NCBI GenBank assembly: GCA_023630585.1 | Contig: CM042535.1 | Location: forward strand, 28,832,899-28,896,898 | DNA: 64,000 bases | Reading direction: 5' to 3' | Source: Cranoglanis bouderius | Taxonomy: Eukaryota; Chordata; Actinopteri; Siluriformes; Cranoglanididae | Shown here: piece after piece, positions 31,195-42,803 of the stretch | Layout of the letters: each line of letters opens with the position of its first letter | How positions within the stretch are numbered: position 1 is the stretch's first letter | Notes under the pieces: model-generated | The model's input: only the letters and a program-made list of their open reading frames with translations | Databases searched by the model: none | What the model was told of the DNA's origin: nothing | Position numbers and translations under genes: made by a program

Positions 31195-32570
31195 AAATGA
31201 TTTTGTGTTTCATATATTCTAGATTCATTACACATAAAGTGAAATATTGCAAGGCATTTTTTGATTTAATCTTGATGATTATGACTTACAGCTCATGGAA
31301 ATCAAAAATCCAGTATCTCCAAATAAACAATATAGAATAAACAATTTATAATACAGAAATGTTGACCTTCTGAAAAGTATGTTAATTTAGGCATTCAATA
31401 CTTGTTCGGAGCTCCTATTGCACGAATTACTGCAGCAATGTGGCGTGGCATGGAGGCAATCAGCCTCTGGCACTGCTGAGGTGTTATAGAAGCCCAGGTT
31501 GCTTTGATAGCAGCCTTCAGCTCGTCTGTATTGTTGGGTCTGGTGTCTCTCATCTTCCTCTTGACAATACCACATAGATTCTCTATGGGGTTCAAGTCAG
31601 GTGAGTTGGCTGGCCAATCAAGCACAGTAATACCATGGTCAGCAAACCAGTTACTAATAGTTTTGGCACTGTGGGCAGTTGCCAAGTCCTGCTGGAAAAG
31701 GAAATTAGCATCTCCATAAAGCTTGTCAGCAGATGGAAGCATGAAGTGCTCTAAAATCTCCTGGTAGACGGCTGCATTGACTCTCGACTTGAGAAAACAC
31801 TGTGGACCAACACCAGCAGATGACATGGCACCCCAAATCATCACTGACTGTGGAAAATTCACACTGGACTTCAAGCAACTTGGATTCTGTGCCTCTCCAC
31901 TCTTCTTCCAGAGTCTGGGACCTTGATTTCCAAATGAAATGCAAAATTTACTTTCATCTGAAAAGAAGACTTTGGACCACTGAGCAACGGTCCAGTTCTT
32001 TTTCATCTTAGCCCAGGTAAGATGCTTCTGACGTTGTCTCTGGTTCAGGAGTGGCTTGACACTAGGAATGCGACACTTGTAGCCCATTTCCTGGACACGT
32101 GCATGGTGACTCTTCATGAACTGACTCCAGCCTCAGTCCACTATTTGTGAAGCTCCCCCAAGTTCTTGAGTCAGCTTTGCTTGACAATGCTCTCAAGGCT
32201 GCGGTCATCCCTGTTGCTTGTGCACCTTTTCCTACCACACTTGTCCCTTCCAGCCAACGTTCCATGAATATTACTCCATAAATATTGTGGTTTTGTGTAC
32301 TGAACCAGACTGAGATATTAAAGGCTCAGGAAACCTTTGCAGGTGTTTTGAGTTAATTAGCTGATTAGAGCTCTTCTCTGGTCGACATTTCTGTATTATA
32401 AATTCTTTATTCTAATATTTTGAGATACTGGATTTTTGATTTCCATGAGTTGTAAGCAGTAATCATCAAGATTAAAACAAACAAAAAAAGGCTTGCAACA
32501 TTTCACTTTATGTGTAATGAATCTAGAATATATGAAAGTTCCACTTTTTGAATTAAATTACGGGAAAGAA
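31195..32570 (-). mobile_element. Tc1-like family D element with long inverted repeats
   Basis: The left arm near 31210-31330 (TCATATATTCTAGATTCATT, CATGGAAATCAAAAATCCAG) is the inverse of the right arm near 32410-32545 (TGGATTTTTGATTTCCATGA, AATGAATCTAGAATATATGA). The inverted repeats are therefore about 130-200 bp, as in many fish Tc1 elements. The transposase reads on minus. The outermost tips are hard to fix. Confidence 0.85.
31395..32265 (-). pseudogene. Family D Tc1 transposase, one frameshift
   Basis: The main frame 32117-31395 gives 240 residues. It holds WSKVFFSDESKFCISF (first Asp), FLFQQDLATAHSAKT (second Asp) and WPANSPDLNPIENLCGIVKR (Glu of IEN), so the DDE triad is present. The N-terminal helix-turn-helix part continues in another frame (32265-32062), so a frame shift near 32110 separates DNA-binding and catalytic parts. 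The protein is closely related to, but distinct from, the intact transposase at 52161. Confidence 0.85.
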
Positions 32571-34189
32571 ATGAACTTTTCCATGATTTAACTTAATTAG
32601 GTATTTCAGCTCAATTGTGCAGTAACATAGAATAAAATCCTATAAGTAAAATTATGTGGATGTTGTTTGTAACTGCTTAGGTATTTCTCTTACCAAATGA
32701 AAAATGTATAGTGTGCTTTATTATTTTTTTCTTTTCTTTTTTTACCTTGGACAATTTTTCTTGCTTTCAGCCATCACCTGGCAATGCTGCACAGTAAATC
32801 AACAAACATTTCAGCATCATGCCAAATTAAACCAGTTTAATTGGTTTTCACTGCTGCTGAGAGCAAAGAAAATCTTCCATGTATCCTGTGCCAACATTAT
32901 GCCCTGAAAGAATGAGTTACAAGAAACGGTGTGTCCTTTTAAAGAAAAGAATTATGTAATGCATTTAGAGTTTACTCATGCTTAGCATTTCTCAGTACAC
33001 ACAAAACTGTGGATGTATCCTTTTAATTCTAAGCAACTAAGCAACTGGACAATTTGAGACTTTTAAACTTCAGGCTTCTTTCAATTGCAGTAAAAATAGT
33101 CAGCAAGTTCGTTTACAACACTACTGCAGTGGCATATATATACTTTGGCAAGAGCCTAACGTGTTTCAAAGGGGCATTTTGTGGGGGAAGCTGTGGAAGA
33201 GTTCAGCATTTGAATATACTATATTCAAATGAACAGGAATAGATCTAATCCTAATAAATGTCCTATTAAATTACAATGACATTGTATTCTTCATTCAACC
33301 ATGACTTTACTGTTTCACTCTGTGTTGCTTTTTTAGTGTTAGCTTCTGGCTTTACATCAGCAGTCTTCTGTTTGACATTTGCTTGAAAATGTTAATGATT
33401 TCCTTATGATCAAATGGGATATCCTGTTCAGTTGAGAGGAGTGGTAAGTTTACACCATACTGACATGAATAACCTGTTACTGTAGAAGTGTTGTACTGTG
33501 CAATGCTGTACATATCAGGATTACGTAAGCTATGGGGAAAACACTGACATTCTCATTTACTGAAGGTTTCTATGTGTAAAAACCTGCAAAAAACATTGAA
33601 GCTGATTTACTTACAGGTGCTATGTTTGCATCAAATTTGCTTTAATGAATATGCAGTTTGTGGTGTTTCTTCCTAAATGTTCAAATGACAGGCCCTTGAC
33701 TATAAATAATTTTGCTCCTGCAGTGTGATTTACCACACACTTTTTGTAAAAAAAATAAAAATAATAATAATCAAAATAAATAAATAAATAATTATATGTG
33801 AATTAATATGAAAAAAGGCAGACATAACATTTGTGTAAGCTTGATTCTGCTATTTGAAGGCAAACTAAAATCATTATTGTACTTAGGTTTCTCAAAATGA
33901 CTCATTAACTCAAAAATAATTGAGGTTTTGAGGTAATATTTCCATGGTAAACACAGGTTTTCAACACACCCCACTGCCTTGAATCAGTGTTATACTTGAC
34001 ATGCAATTATGCATCTGTGGACCAAATTTCAGTTAAATCTTCCAAGATTATTGTTACCAGGACAATTAAAACCAGTTATCACCCATGAGACAACTAATGT
34101 AAATATTGTTTCCACCTGCTACTTTAAACATGACATTACTCAATTACGCAATCTTTTTTTTTTTTTTGAAAATCACCCACAATAGCTCA
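32571..34189. other. Intergenic stretch, nothing recognised
   Basis: AT-rich, no exon-like signals or repeat ends that I recognise over about 1.6 kb. A run of AAATAAAT-type text lies near 33750-33795. Confidence 0.5.
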
Positions 34190-34915
34190 GTCCAGTCCAG
34201 TCTAAAAGTATTGGAACTATTGGCAAGGCCAATATAGCATTGTTTTTTGCTATATACTGAACACATTTAGGTTTGAAATCAAAAGATGAATATGAGATGA
34301 TAATTCATAATTTCAGCTTTTAATTCCTGATATTTACATTTAGAGAACTACATCTACAACTATAGAAACATTCTGTCTGTCAATTTACAGAGAAATGCAT
34401 CCAATTGCATTCATCATGCAGCAAGACAACGACCCAAAACTCACTGCCAACACAGAAAAAGACTTAATCGTGGGGAAAAAGTGGAAAGTCAATCACCAGT
34501 CAATCACCAGATCTTAACCCAACTGAGCATGCATTTCACCTCCTGAAGCGGAGACTGAAGGGAGAAACCCCCCAAAACAAATAACAACTTAAGAAGCTGC
34601 AGTAAAAGCCTGGAAAAGCACCACAAAAGAAGAATTTAACAGTTTGGTCATGTCAGTGGGTTGCTGGCTTGATGCAATTATTGCAAGCAAGAGATATGCA
34701 TCCAAATATTAAGTGTTCTTTGCTTTACTTTGACTCACCTAAACATTGGGTGGTCTAGATTAATCTAGGTATAAATATCAGGAAAAAGAAACTGAAATTC
34801 TGATCTGTCATCTTTCTATTCATCTTTTGATCTCAAACCCAAATGTTTTCAGTGTATAGCAAAAAACAAAAGAATTGGCCTTGTTGTTCCAATACTTTTG
34901 GAGGGGACTGTATGT
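34190..34915 (+). mobile_element. Tc1/mariner-like family E, internally deleted
   Basis: The left end CAGTCTAAAAGTATTGGAAC and right end GTTCCAATACTTTTGGAGGG are inverted. Both arms also share the TTTGATCTCAAACC/GGTTTGAAATCAAAAGA text. Inside, a C-terminal transposase piece is readable with frame changes (FIMQQDNDPKLTANT with the second Asp, and DLNPTEH-like text near 34515). The N-terminal half is deleted. Confidence 0.78.
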
Positions 34916-34919
34916 AGCC

Positions 34920-34924
<5 letters not shown>

Positions 34925-34961
<37 letters not shown>
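34925..34961. repeat. (CA)n microsatellite
   Basis: About 37 bp of CA directly beside the family E end. Confidence 0.97.
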
Positions 34962-34963
<2 letters not shown>

Positions 34964-35097
34964 TTTCATCAGATTGTACAAATTAAAATCTCTATTTGGA
35001 ATGGTAGTAAATCAGGGCCTCTGTGTACTGTGTACTGGTGTTACTGTAGAGGTAATGACAGTGGTGGTGTGATTTAGCAGCTAATGTACTTTTTGGG

Positions 35098-35396
35098 GGC
35101 GGTGGTAGCTCAGTGGTTAAGAAGTTGGGCTACAGATCGGAAGGTCGTGAGTTCAAATCCCAGCACTGCCAAGCTGCCACTGTTGGGCACTTGAGCAAGG
35201 CCCTTAACCCTCAACTGCTCCCCGGGCACCACAGCAAAAATGGCTGCCTACTGCTCTGGGTGTGTTCACAGTTTGTAGCGTGTGTGTTCACAACTCCTAA
35301 TGTGTGTGCACTAACTTGGATGGGTTAAATGCAGAGGACAAATTCCAAGTATGGGTTACCATACGTTGGCCATCACATGTCACTTTCACTTTTTTG
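35098..35396 (+). mobile_element. tRNA-derived SINE
   Basis: The head GGCGGTGGTAGCTCAGTGGT contains an A-box, and GTCGTGAGTTCAAATCCCAG a B-box, spaced as in an RNA polymerase III promoter. A core with CACTTGAGCAAGGCCCTTAA follows, and the tail ends ATCACATGTCACTTTCACTT. The tRNA-like fold is incomplete after the B-box and the 300-bp length fits a SINE, so this is not a tRNA gene. Confidence 0.85.
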
Positions 35397-35399
35397 GCA

Positions 35400-36178
35400 C
35401 GAAATGGTAGAAACTGCCAGTGTTGACCAGATTTTAGAAAAGTCTTTTGATGCTCATACATATGGAGAGACTGAAAATTAAACAAAAGGCAGGACCAATG
35501 CCCAAGATTTTAATTCAAAAGTCAGGGAGTAAAAAAGGTCCTTTTAGCTGTCTTGATACAGTAAAATTGATTGACTGTGCATACAAATTGACAGGCATAC
35601 AAATCCCTGTAAATAAGCTGTTACTGTAAAAACGATAACTTGTTAAAATGAGGGCATTAATATAAACCTATTATTCATGTTAAATGTGCATATATAATGT
35701 GTGAATATACTGCCCATAACAGACAGTTGTGCTTCTTCTACTTTAATAACCACCAGTCACCACTTCTGTGTACCCATGCTCGTTGATCCTGTTTTGAATA
35801 GTTTGAGTTTGTGCACTAGTTGTATCTGGTAATTCATGTTGATGTCAGAAGCAATCCTTTCTGATATTTCTCACCTGTTTTTCTTGATTTTACTCATAAT
35901 TATCCTTACCAAGTCTGTTGGTGGTCTCTCTGGGCCTGCCTGTACATTGTCTGTTTTTATACACAAGTCCTCCAACTTTAAAACTTTTTACAAGTTTACT
36001 TTAACCTTTTCTCAAAAGTTACTTCCCACTTTTTAGACATTTTTGAAATTACTTTTAGCCAGCTGGTCACAAGGTAATTTATAGTAGATGTACATAGCCA
36101 ATTACCTTCAATTTCATAGAGGTACCCCACCACATTAACTATAGATTAACTGTGACAACCAGAATAATCTTAAGTGTC
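35400..36178. other. Intergenic stretch, nothing recognised
   Basis: No feature I can support. Confidence 0.5.

Positions 36179-36180
<2 letters not shown>

Positions 36181-36226
<46 letters not shown>
36181..36226. repeat. (TA)n microsatellite, Tc1 target
   Basis: About 46 bp of TA. The Tc1 element at 36227 sits in it, and TA repeats resume after its right end. Confidence 0.96.
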
Positions 36227-36229
<3 letters not shown>

Positions 36230-37733
36230 GTGCATCTCAATAAATTAGAATGTCGTGGAAAAGTCCATTTATTTCAGTAATTCAACTCAAATTGTGAAAC
36301 TCGTGTATTAAATAAATTCAGTGCACACAGACTGAAGTAGTTTAAGTCTTTGGTTCTTTTAATTGTGATGATTTTGGCTCACATTTAACAAAAACCCACC
36401 AATTCACTATCTCAACAAATTAGAATATGGTGACATGCCAATCAGCTAATCAACTCAAAACACCTGCAAAGGTTTCCTGAGCCTTCAAAATGGTCTCTCA
36501 GTTTGGTTCACTAGGTAAATCACAAACATTCATTGCCAAAGAAGCTGGCTGTTCACAGAGTGCTGTATCCAAGCATGTTAACAGAAAGTTGAGTGGAAGG
36601 AAAAAGTGTGGAAGAAAAAGATGCACAACCAACCGAGAGAACCGCAGCCTTATGAGGATTGTCAAGCAAAATCGATTCAAGAATTTGAGTGAACTTCACA
36701 AGGAATGGACTGAGGCTGGGGTCAAGGCATCAAGAGCCACCACACACAGACGTGTCATGAATTTGGCTACAGTTGTCGTATTCCTCTTGTTAAGCCACTC
36801 CTGAACCACAGACAACGTCAGAGGCGTCTTACCTGGGCTAAGGAGAAGAAGAACTGGACTGTTGCCCAGTGGTCCAAAGTCCTCTTTTCAGATGAGAGCA
36901 AGTTTTGTATTTCATTTGGAAACCAAGGTCCTAGAGTCTGGAGGAAGGGTGGAGAAGCTCATAGCCCAAGTTGCTTGAAGTCCAGTGTTAAGTTTCCACA
37001 GTCTGTGATGATTTGGGGTGCAATGTCATCTGCTGGTGTTGGTCCATTGTGTTTTTTGTAAACCAAAGTCACTGCACCCGTTTACCAAGAAATTTTGGAG
37101 CACTTCATGCTTCCTTCTGCTGACCAGCTTTTTGAAGATGCTGATTTCATTTTCCAGCAGGATTTGGCACCTGCCCACACTGCCAAAAGCACCAAAAGTT
37201 GGTTAAATGACCATGGTGTTGGTGTGCTTGACTGGCCAGCAAACTCACCAGACCTGAACCCCACAGAGAATCTATGGGGTATTGTCAAGAGGAAAATGAG
37301 AAACAAGAGACCAAAAAATGCAGATGAGCTGAAGGCCACTGTCAAAGAAACCTGGGCTTCCATACCACCTCAGCAGTGCCACAAACTGATCACCTCCATG
37401 CCACGCCGAATTGAGGCAGTAATTAAAGCAAAAGGAGCCCCTACCAAGTATTGAGTACATGTACAGTAAATGAACATACTTTCCAGAAGGCCAACAATTC
37501 ACTAAAAATGTTTTTTTTATTGGTCTTATAAAGTATTCTAATTTGTTGAGATAGTGAATTGGTGGGTTTTTGTTAAATGTGAGCCAAAATCATCACAATT
37601 AAAAGAACAAAGACTTAAACTACTTCAGTCTGTGTGCATTGAATTTATTTAATACACAAGTTTCACAATTTCAGTTGAATTACTGAAATAAATGAACTTT
37701 TCCACGACATTCTAATTTATTGAGATGCACCTG
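36227..37733 (+). mobile_element. Tc1-like family F, full-length copy 1
   Basis: 1507 bp from CAGGTGCATCTCAATAAATT to the inverse AATTTATTGAGATGCACCTG, flanked by TA. Inverted repeats of about 200 bp are nearly perfect (ATTAAAAGAACCAAAGACTT-type text appears in both arms). It is very similar along its whole length to 51899-53408, which points to recent activity. Confidence 0.95.
36490..37454 (+). pseudogene. Family F transposase, frameshift and stop
   Basis: Same gene as the intact 52161-53126. Relative to it, one base is lost in the CGTGTC(A)AGGAATTTG stretch near 36757, which shifts the frame after ATTHRRV. A TAA then appears where AAA stands in the intact copy (near 37061, TTTTTTGTAAACC). 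The first 92 residues and the last 119 (from HFMLPSADQLFEDADF through the IFQQDLAPAHTAKST and DLNPTENLWG motifs) stay readable. The only change seen near the active site is IEN to TEN. Not functional as it stands. Confidence 0.93.
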
Positions 37734-37857
37734 TATGTATATATATATATGTTTTGTCTAATTAATACACATGCAATCATGGGGAAAAGAAAGTACACCA
37801 TCCTTCAATTCTTTAACTTCAATTTTTATTTATCAGGGCCTAAATAACATGTGTGGT

Positions 37858-38893
37858 GAATCTAGCCACAGGAGGTCACAAGCCAGTGTACTTTTTGTGC
37901 CAGTCCCAAGCCCGGATAAATAGAGAGGGTTGTGTCAGGAAGGGCATCCGATGTAAAACTTTTGCCAAATTCAATATGGGAATCATTAACATGACTTCCA
38001 TACCGTATCGGATCGGGCCCAGGTTAACAACGACCGCCATCGGTGCCACTGACCTACAGGGCACTGGTGGAAATTGGGCTACTGTTGGTCGAAGAAGGAG
38101 AGGAGGAAGGTGTGTTAGAAGAAGAAGGGGTGTCCGTAGGCAGAGAGAGAAGAGGAAAGGCAGGAGTTTAGGACTGAAAGTAGGGACTTTGCATGTTGGT
38201 ACGATGACAGGTAAAGGCAGAGAGCTGGTAGATATGATGCAGAGGAGGAAAGTCGACATTCTGTGTGTCCAGGAGACCAGGTGGAAAGGGAGCAAGGCTA
38301 GAAGCATTGGAGCAGGGTTTAAACTGTTTTATCATGGTGTGGACAGGAAGAGAAATGGAGTAGGAGTGATCCTGAAGGAGGAGTTTGTGAAGAATGTTCT
38401 GGAGGTAAAGAGAGTGTCAGATAGGTTGATGGGTCTGAAGCTGGAAACTGAAGGTGTGATGTTGAATGTTGTTAGTGCTTATGCTCCACAAGTAGGTTGT
38501 GAGCAAGAGAAGAAAGACAGATTCTGGAGCGAGCTTGAGGAAGTGATGCAGAGTGTTCCCAGATGTGAGAGAGTGGTGATAGGGGCAGACTTTAATGGAC
38601 ATGTTGGTGAAGGGAATAGTGTGGATGAGGAAGTGATGGGCAGGTTTGGTCTTCAGGTAAGGAACCCAGAAGGACAGAGGTTGGTAGACTTTGCTAAAAG
38701 TATGGAGATGGCTGTGGTGAACATGTACTTTCAGAAGAGGCAGGAACATAGGGTGACATATAAGAGTGGTGGCAGGAGCACACAGGGGGACTATATCTTA
38801 TGTAGACACTGTAATCTGATGGAGATTAGCGATTGGAAAGTAGTGGTAGGAGAGAGTGTAGCTAGACACATAGGATGGTGGTGTGTAAGATGA
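37858..38893 (+). pseudogene. RTE endonuclease part (AP-endonuclease-like)
   Basis: The open frame carries the EEP nuclease motifs in order: VDILCVQETRWKGSKA (catalytic Glu), NVVSAYAPQ, RVVIGADFNGHVGE, and TQGDYILCRHCNL with its Asp. The last catalytic His block is spoiled, because the frame shifts at about 38866 so that it ends VARHIGWWCVR instead of continuing into the linker, which resumes at 38953. The enzyme normally nicks target DNA to start reverse transcription. The upstream part (37858-38160) is Arg-rich and poorly conserved. Confidence 0.88.
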
Positions 38894-38952
38894 CTCTGGT
38901 GGTGAGGAAGATGAAGAGCGCAAAGGCAGAGTAGAAGACAAAGTGGTGGAAG

Positions 38953-40980
38953 TTGGAAAAGGAAGAGTGCTGTGCAGTCTTCAGGGAGGAGTTGAGACAG
39001 GCTTTAGGTGGTCAGGAGGTGCTTCCAGATGACTGGACTACTACAGCCAAAATGATCAGGGAGACAGGTAGGAAGGTGCTAGGTGTGTCATCTGGAAGGA
39101 GGAAAGAAGACAAGGAGACTTGGTGGTGGAATGAGGAAGTTGAGGAGAGTATCCAGAAGAAGAGGTTAGCTAGGAAAAAGTGGGACAGTGAGAGGACGGA
39201 GGAAAGTAGACAGGAATATAGGGAGATGCAGCGTGAGGTTAAGATAGAGGTGGCAAAGGCCAAACAGAAAGCTTATGAGGACATGTATGCAAGGTTAGAT
39301 AGTAAGGAAGGTGAGAGGGACTTGTATCGGTTGGCGAGGCAGAGAGATAGAGATGGTAAGGATGTGCAGCAGGTTAGAGTGATTAAAGATAGAGATGGAA
39401 ATGTGTTGACAGGTGACAGGTGACAGGAGGATGAGGGAAAGATGGAAGGAGTACTTTGAGGAACTGATGAATGAGGAAAATGACAAAGAGAGAAGAGTAG
39501 TAGAGGCAAATATTGATGATCAGGAAGTAGAAAGGATTAGCAAGGGTGAAGTTAGGAGAGCTTTGAAGAGGATGCAGAGAGGAAAGGCGGTTGGCCCTGA
39601 TGACATACCAGTGGAGGTATGGAAGTGTCTAGGAGAGATGGCAGTAGAGTTTTTAACTAGGTTGCTCAACGAGATGAGAGGATGCCTGAGGAATGGAGGA
39701 GAAGTGTTTTGGTGCCGATTTTTAAGAACAAGGGAGATGTGCAGAGTTGTGGAAACTACAGAGGTATTAAGCTGATGAGCCATACAATTAAGTTGTGGGA
39801 AAGAGTAGTGGAAGCAAGGCTAAGGGGAGAAGTGAGCATTTGTGAGCAGCAGTATGGTTTCATGCCAAGAAAGAGCACTACAGATGCAATATTTGCTTTG
39901 AGAATGTTGATGGAGAAGTACAGAGAGGGTCAGAAAGAGCTGTATTGTGTCTTTGTAGATTTAGAGAAAGTGTATGACAGGGTGCCAAGAGAGGAGCTGT
40001 GGTATTGTATGAGGAGGTCTGGAGTGGCAGAGAAGTATGTTAGAGTGGTGCAGGATATGTATGAGAGCAGTAGGACAATGGTAAGGTGTGCGGTAGGTGT
40101 GACAGAGGAGTTCACGGTGAAGGTGGGACTGCATCAAGGATCGGCTCTGAGCCCCTTCTTGTTTGCAGTGGTGATGGACAGGCTGACAGATGAGGTCAGA
40201 CAGGAATCTCCATGGACTATGATGTTTGCGGATGACATTGTGATCTGTAGTGAGAGCAGGGAGCAGGTGGAGGAAACTCTAGAGAGGTGGAGGTTTGCTC
40301 TGGAGAGAAGAGGAATGAAGGTTAGTCGCAGCAAGACAGAATACATGTGTGTGAATGAGAGGGATCCAAGTGGAACAGTGAAGTTACAGGGAGAAGAGAT
40401 AAAGAAGGTGCAGGATTTTAAGTACTTAGGGTCAACAGTCCAGAGCAGCGGGGAGTGTGGAAAAGAGGTGAAGAAGCGTGTGCAGGCAGGTTGGAATGGG
40501 TGGAGAAAAGTGTCAGGTCTGTTGTGTGATAAAAGAGTACCAGCAAGAATGAAAGGAAAGGTGTACAGGACAGTAGTGAGACCAGCGATGTTGTATGATT
40601 TGGAGACAGTTGCACTGAGGAAAAGACAGGAGGAAGAGTTAGAGGTAGCAGAGCTGAAGATGTTGAGGTTCTCTTTGGGAGTGACGAGGATGGATAGGAT
40701 CAGGAATGAGTACATCAGGGAGACAGCACATGTGAGATGTTTTGGAGACAAAGTTAGAGAGGCCAGGTTGAGATGGTTTGGACATGTTCAGCGGAGGGAG
40801 AGTGAATATATCGGTAAAAGGATGCTGAGGTTAGAGCTGCCAGGTAGGAGGCCGAGAGGAAGACCAAAGAGGACGTTTATGGATGTAGTGAAGGAGGACA
40901 TGAAGGTAGTCGGTCTGAGAGAAGAGGATGCAGGGGATAGGGCTAGATGGAGGCAGATGATTCGCTGTGGCGATCCCTGA
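38953..40980 (+). pseudogene. RTE linker and reverse transcriptase, three frames
   Basis: 38953-39423 is the linker (FREELRQALGGQEVLPDDWT, ETWWWNEEVEESIQKKRLAR). A tandem repeat of AGGTGAC near 39409-39424 then shifts the frame. 39413-39775 starts the RT (GKAVGPDDIPVEVW), and a second shift near 39690 leads to 39682-40980 (432 residues). That part holds NYRGIKLMS, FVDLEKVYDRVPREE, LHQGSALSPFLFA and the catalytic MMFADDIVI (Asp-Asp at about 40229), ending with the RTE C-terminal RLRWFGHVQRR block. The catalytic core is intact, but the polyprotein is broken at least three times counting the endonuclease shift. Confidence 0.92.
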
Positions 40981-41825
40981 AGGGAACAGCCGAAAGGAAA
41001 AGAAGAAGAAATAACGTGTGTGGTCCTCACCAACTTCTATAAACAAATAAATAACCTCTGGTGAAAACAACAACAACAACAAAACAAAAAATTTTTGTTT
41101 TAAATTTTAAATAAAAAATTTATTTTTATTTTTTCCAAAAAGTAAACATTTAGAAACCAGGTTGGAAAAATAAGTACACCCAAAATTCAGTAACACATGG
41201 AACCATCTTTAGCAACAGTAACTTAAAGTAAACAATTCTGTAAGAGTTTATTAGTCTCTCACATCATTTTGGAGAAATTTTGGCCCATTCTTCTTTACAA
41301 CATTGCTTCAGTTGATGTTTGAGGGCATTCGTTTATGCACAGCTCCCACCAAAGATCCCATGCAAAGATCCCACCACAGCATCTCAGTGGGGTTGAGGTC
41401 TGGACTTTTACTCGACATTCCAGCACCTTGATTATCTTCTGCTTTAACCATTCAGATGTAGATTTGCTGGTGTGCTTGGGATCATTCTCCTGTTGCATGA
41501 CCCAATTTTGGCCCAGGTTAAGCTGCTGGACACAGGGCCTCACATTTGTCTTCATGTGCATTTCAATATTAATACCCGGCTGCTAATTGCTTTCTTAATG
41601 ATTGTGGTAAGTAGGAAGGGTGTACATGATTTCTGAATGTTGGTTTACTTTTGGGGAAAAAATGACTACATTTTGAAATCTGCTGTGTTTTGAAATCTGT
41701 TTTTTTGTAGTCACCTGAGGTCATTTGTTTGTTAATAGAAGGCTTAAACAATTGTTATTTAAGCCCTGATAAATAAAAAATATAGATTTGAAGGGGGGTG
41801 TACTTTCTTTTTCCCATGCCTGCAC

Positions 41826-42770
41826 ATCAGACTACAGGCTTCAAGATACTAGATGGTTCAAGATACTAGATGGTAATCAGCACATTATTAGTGATGATTA
41901 GCATGAATCTTCTAGCATGGCATTGTATGTGTTAAAGTCTTTCTGAACTGCAAGACTAATTAGATGTTGGTGTGTGCCTTGTTGTAAGCCTGTCATAGAA
42001 TTAATAAATTATTAAACAAAATTAAAATTACATAATTTGTGATATGGTGGTGGCCCAATGCAATATATTTTTGAAACAGCAAAAACATGAATTGGCTGAA
42101 TTTGAAAAAAAAAAAAAGGGGTTGTGCCACGTTTTGTATTAGCTTTGTTCGCAGTTATAGGAAGTTATTGCCGGCAGGACGTAAAGTTGTGAGAGGGGGG
42201 ATGAATATATTTTGTACCAAATGCACCATGCGATTGGTCCGAGCAATTGTTTGTGTCGATTGTTGTGTGTGTGTGTGTGTGTGTATCTGTCTAGTTAGCA
42301 ACTTAGTGTGTGCTAGCCTTATTTTTTTCTCTATATACTAGCTATCTAGCTATTTTGCCACTAACCTTTTTAATTAACATTAATTTCTTCTCCTCTTCTA
42401 CTTTTATCTTTTTGCAATTTTTCAACCCAGGTAGATATGGGGCTTCATGATCACTGCTTCTTCATGATATTCTGATGTAATGTATTTACCAATTTAGTCA
42501 TGTAAATTTCAGTTTCTATTCTCTTCACACCACAAGGGGGCCTCTTTTGACTGCTTGATGCATAAAACCTTTCGCGAAATGATAAAGTGTATTTTTTGCA
42601 TATCTATTTTAAAAATCATTGGGCTCCTGGTGGTTACTGCCTTCCAAACACAATGTTCCACCACCTCAGTCTTGTGTCCTAATACATTCTTGCATGTGTA
42701 TAGTTACTAGTAACCATATTACGAAGTGTTAACTGTCAAACAAATATTCAATTTTGAGTTTACAACCAAA
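41826..42770. other. Intergenic stretch with short (GT)n
   Basis: (GT)n at about 42264-42283, a poly-A at 42106-42117. No gene recognised before the SAMD9-like fragment. Confidence 0.5.
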
Positions 42771-42803
42771 TCCAACTGATGATTTCTCCATTTTTTTCTC
42801 CAG

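Larger units (their letters stand above)
37858..41009 (+). mobile_element. Full-length RTE-type LINE with 15-bp TSD
   Basis: 3.15 kb with endonuclease and reverse transcriptase regions. The 3' end reads GATCCCTGAAGGGAACAGCC and then AAAGAAGAAGAA, the short A-rich tail usual for RTE elements. The flanks AATAACATGTGTGGT (37843-37857) and AATAACGTGTGTGGT (41010-41024) are a target duplication with one mismatch. It landed just inside the left inverted repeat of the family G Tc1 element. Confidence 0.93.
37770..41825 (-). mobile_element. Older Tc1-like family G element, split by a LINE
   Basis: The left end ATGGGGAAAAGAAAGTACAC, with TTATTTATCAGGGCCTAAAT, is the inverse of the right end AAGCCCTGATAAATAAAAAA with GTGTACTTTCTTTTTCCCAT. 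Between the ends lies the RTE LINE (37858-41009). The rest (41025-41760) carries a minus-strand transposase remnant at 41561-41295 (NWVMQQENDPKHTSKSTSEW with the second Asp). Without the LINE the element is about 0.9 kb, so it was already internally deleted. Confidence 0.85.

Noticed and set aside
32582..34189. A small host gene in the 1.6-kb gap
   Set aside because: Only short AT-driven frames; no exon-like borders or conserved motif.
35098..35175. Functional tRNA gene
   Set aside because: A and B boxes are present, but the acceptor stem and 3' part do not close and the sequence runs into a SINE core and tail.
38417..40751. Long minus-strand frames (up to 205 residues) across the LINE
   Set aside because: They are antisense shadows of the RTE coding sequence, Ser/Thr/Leu-rich without motifs.
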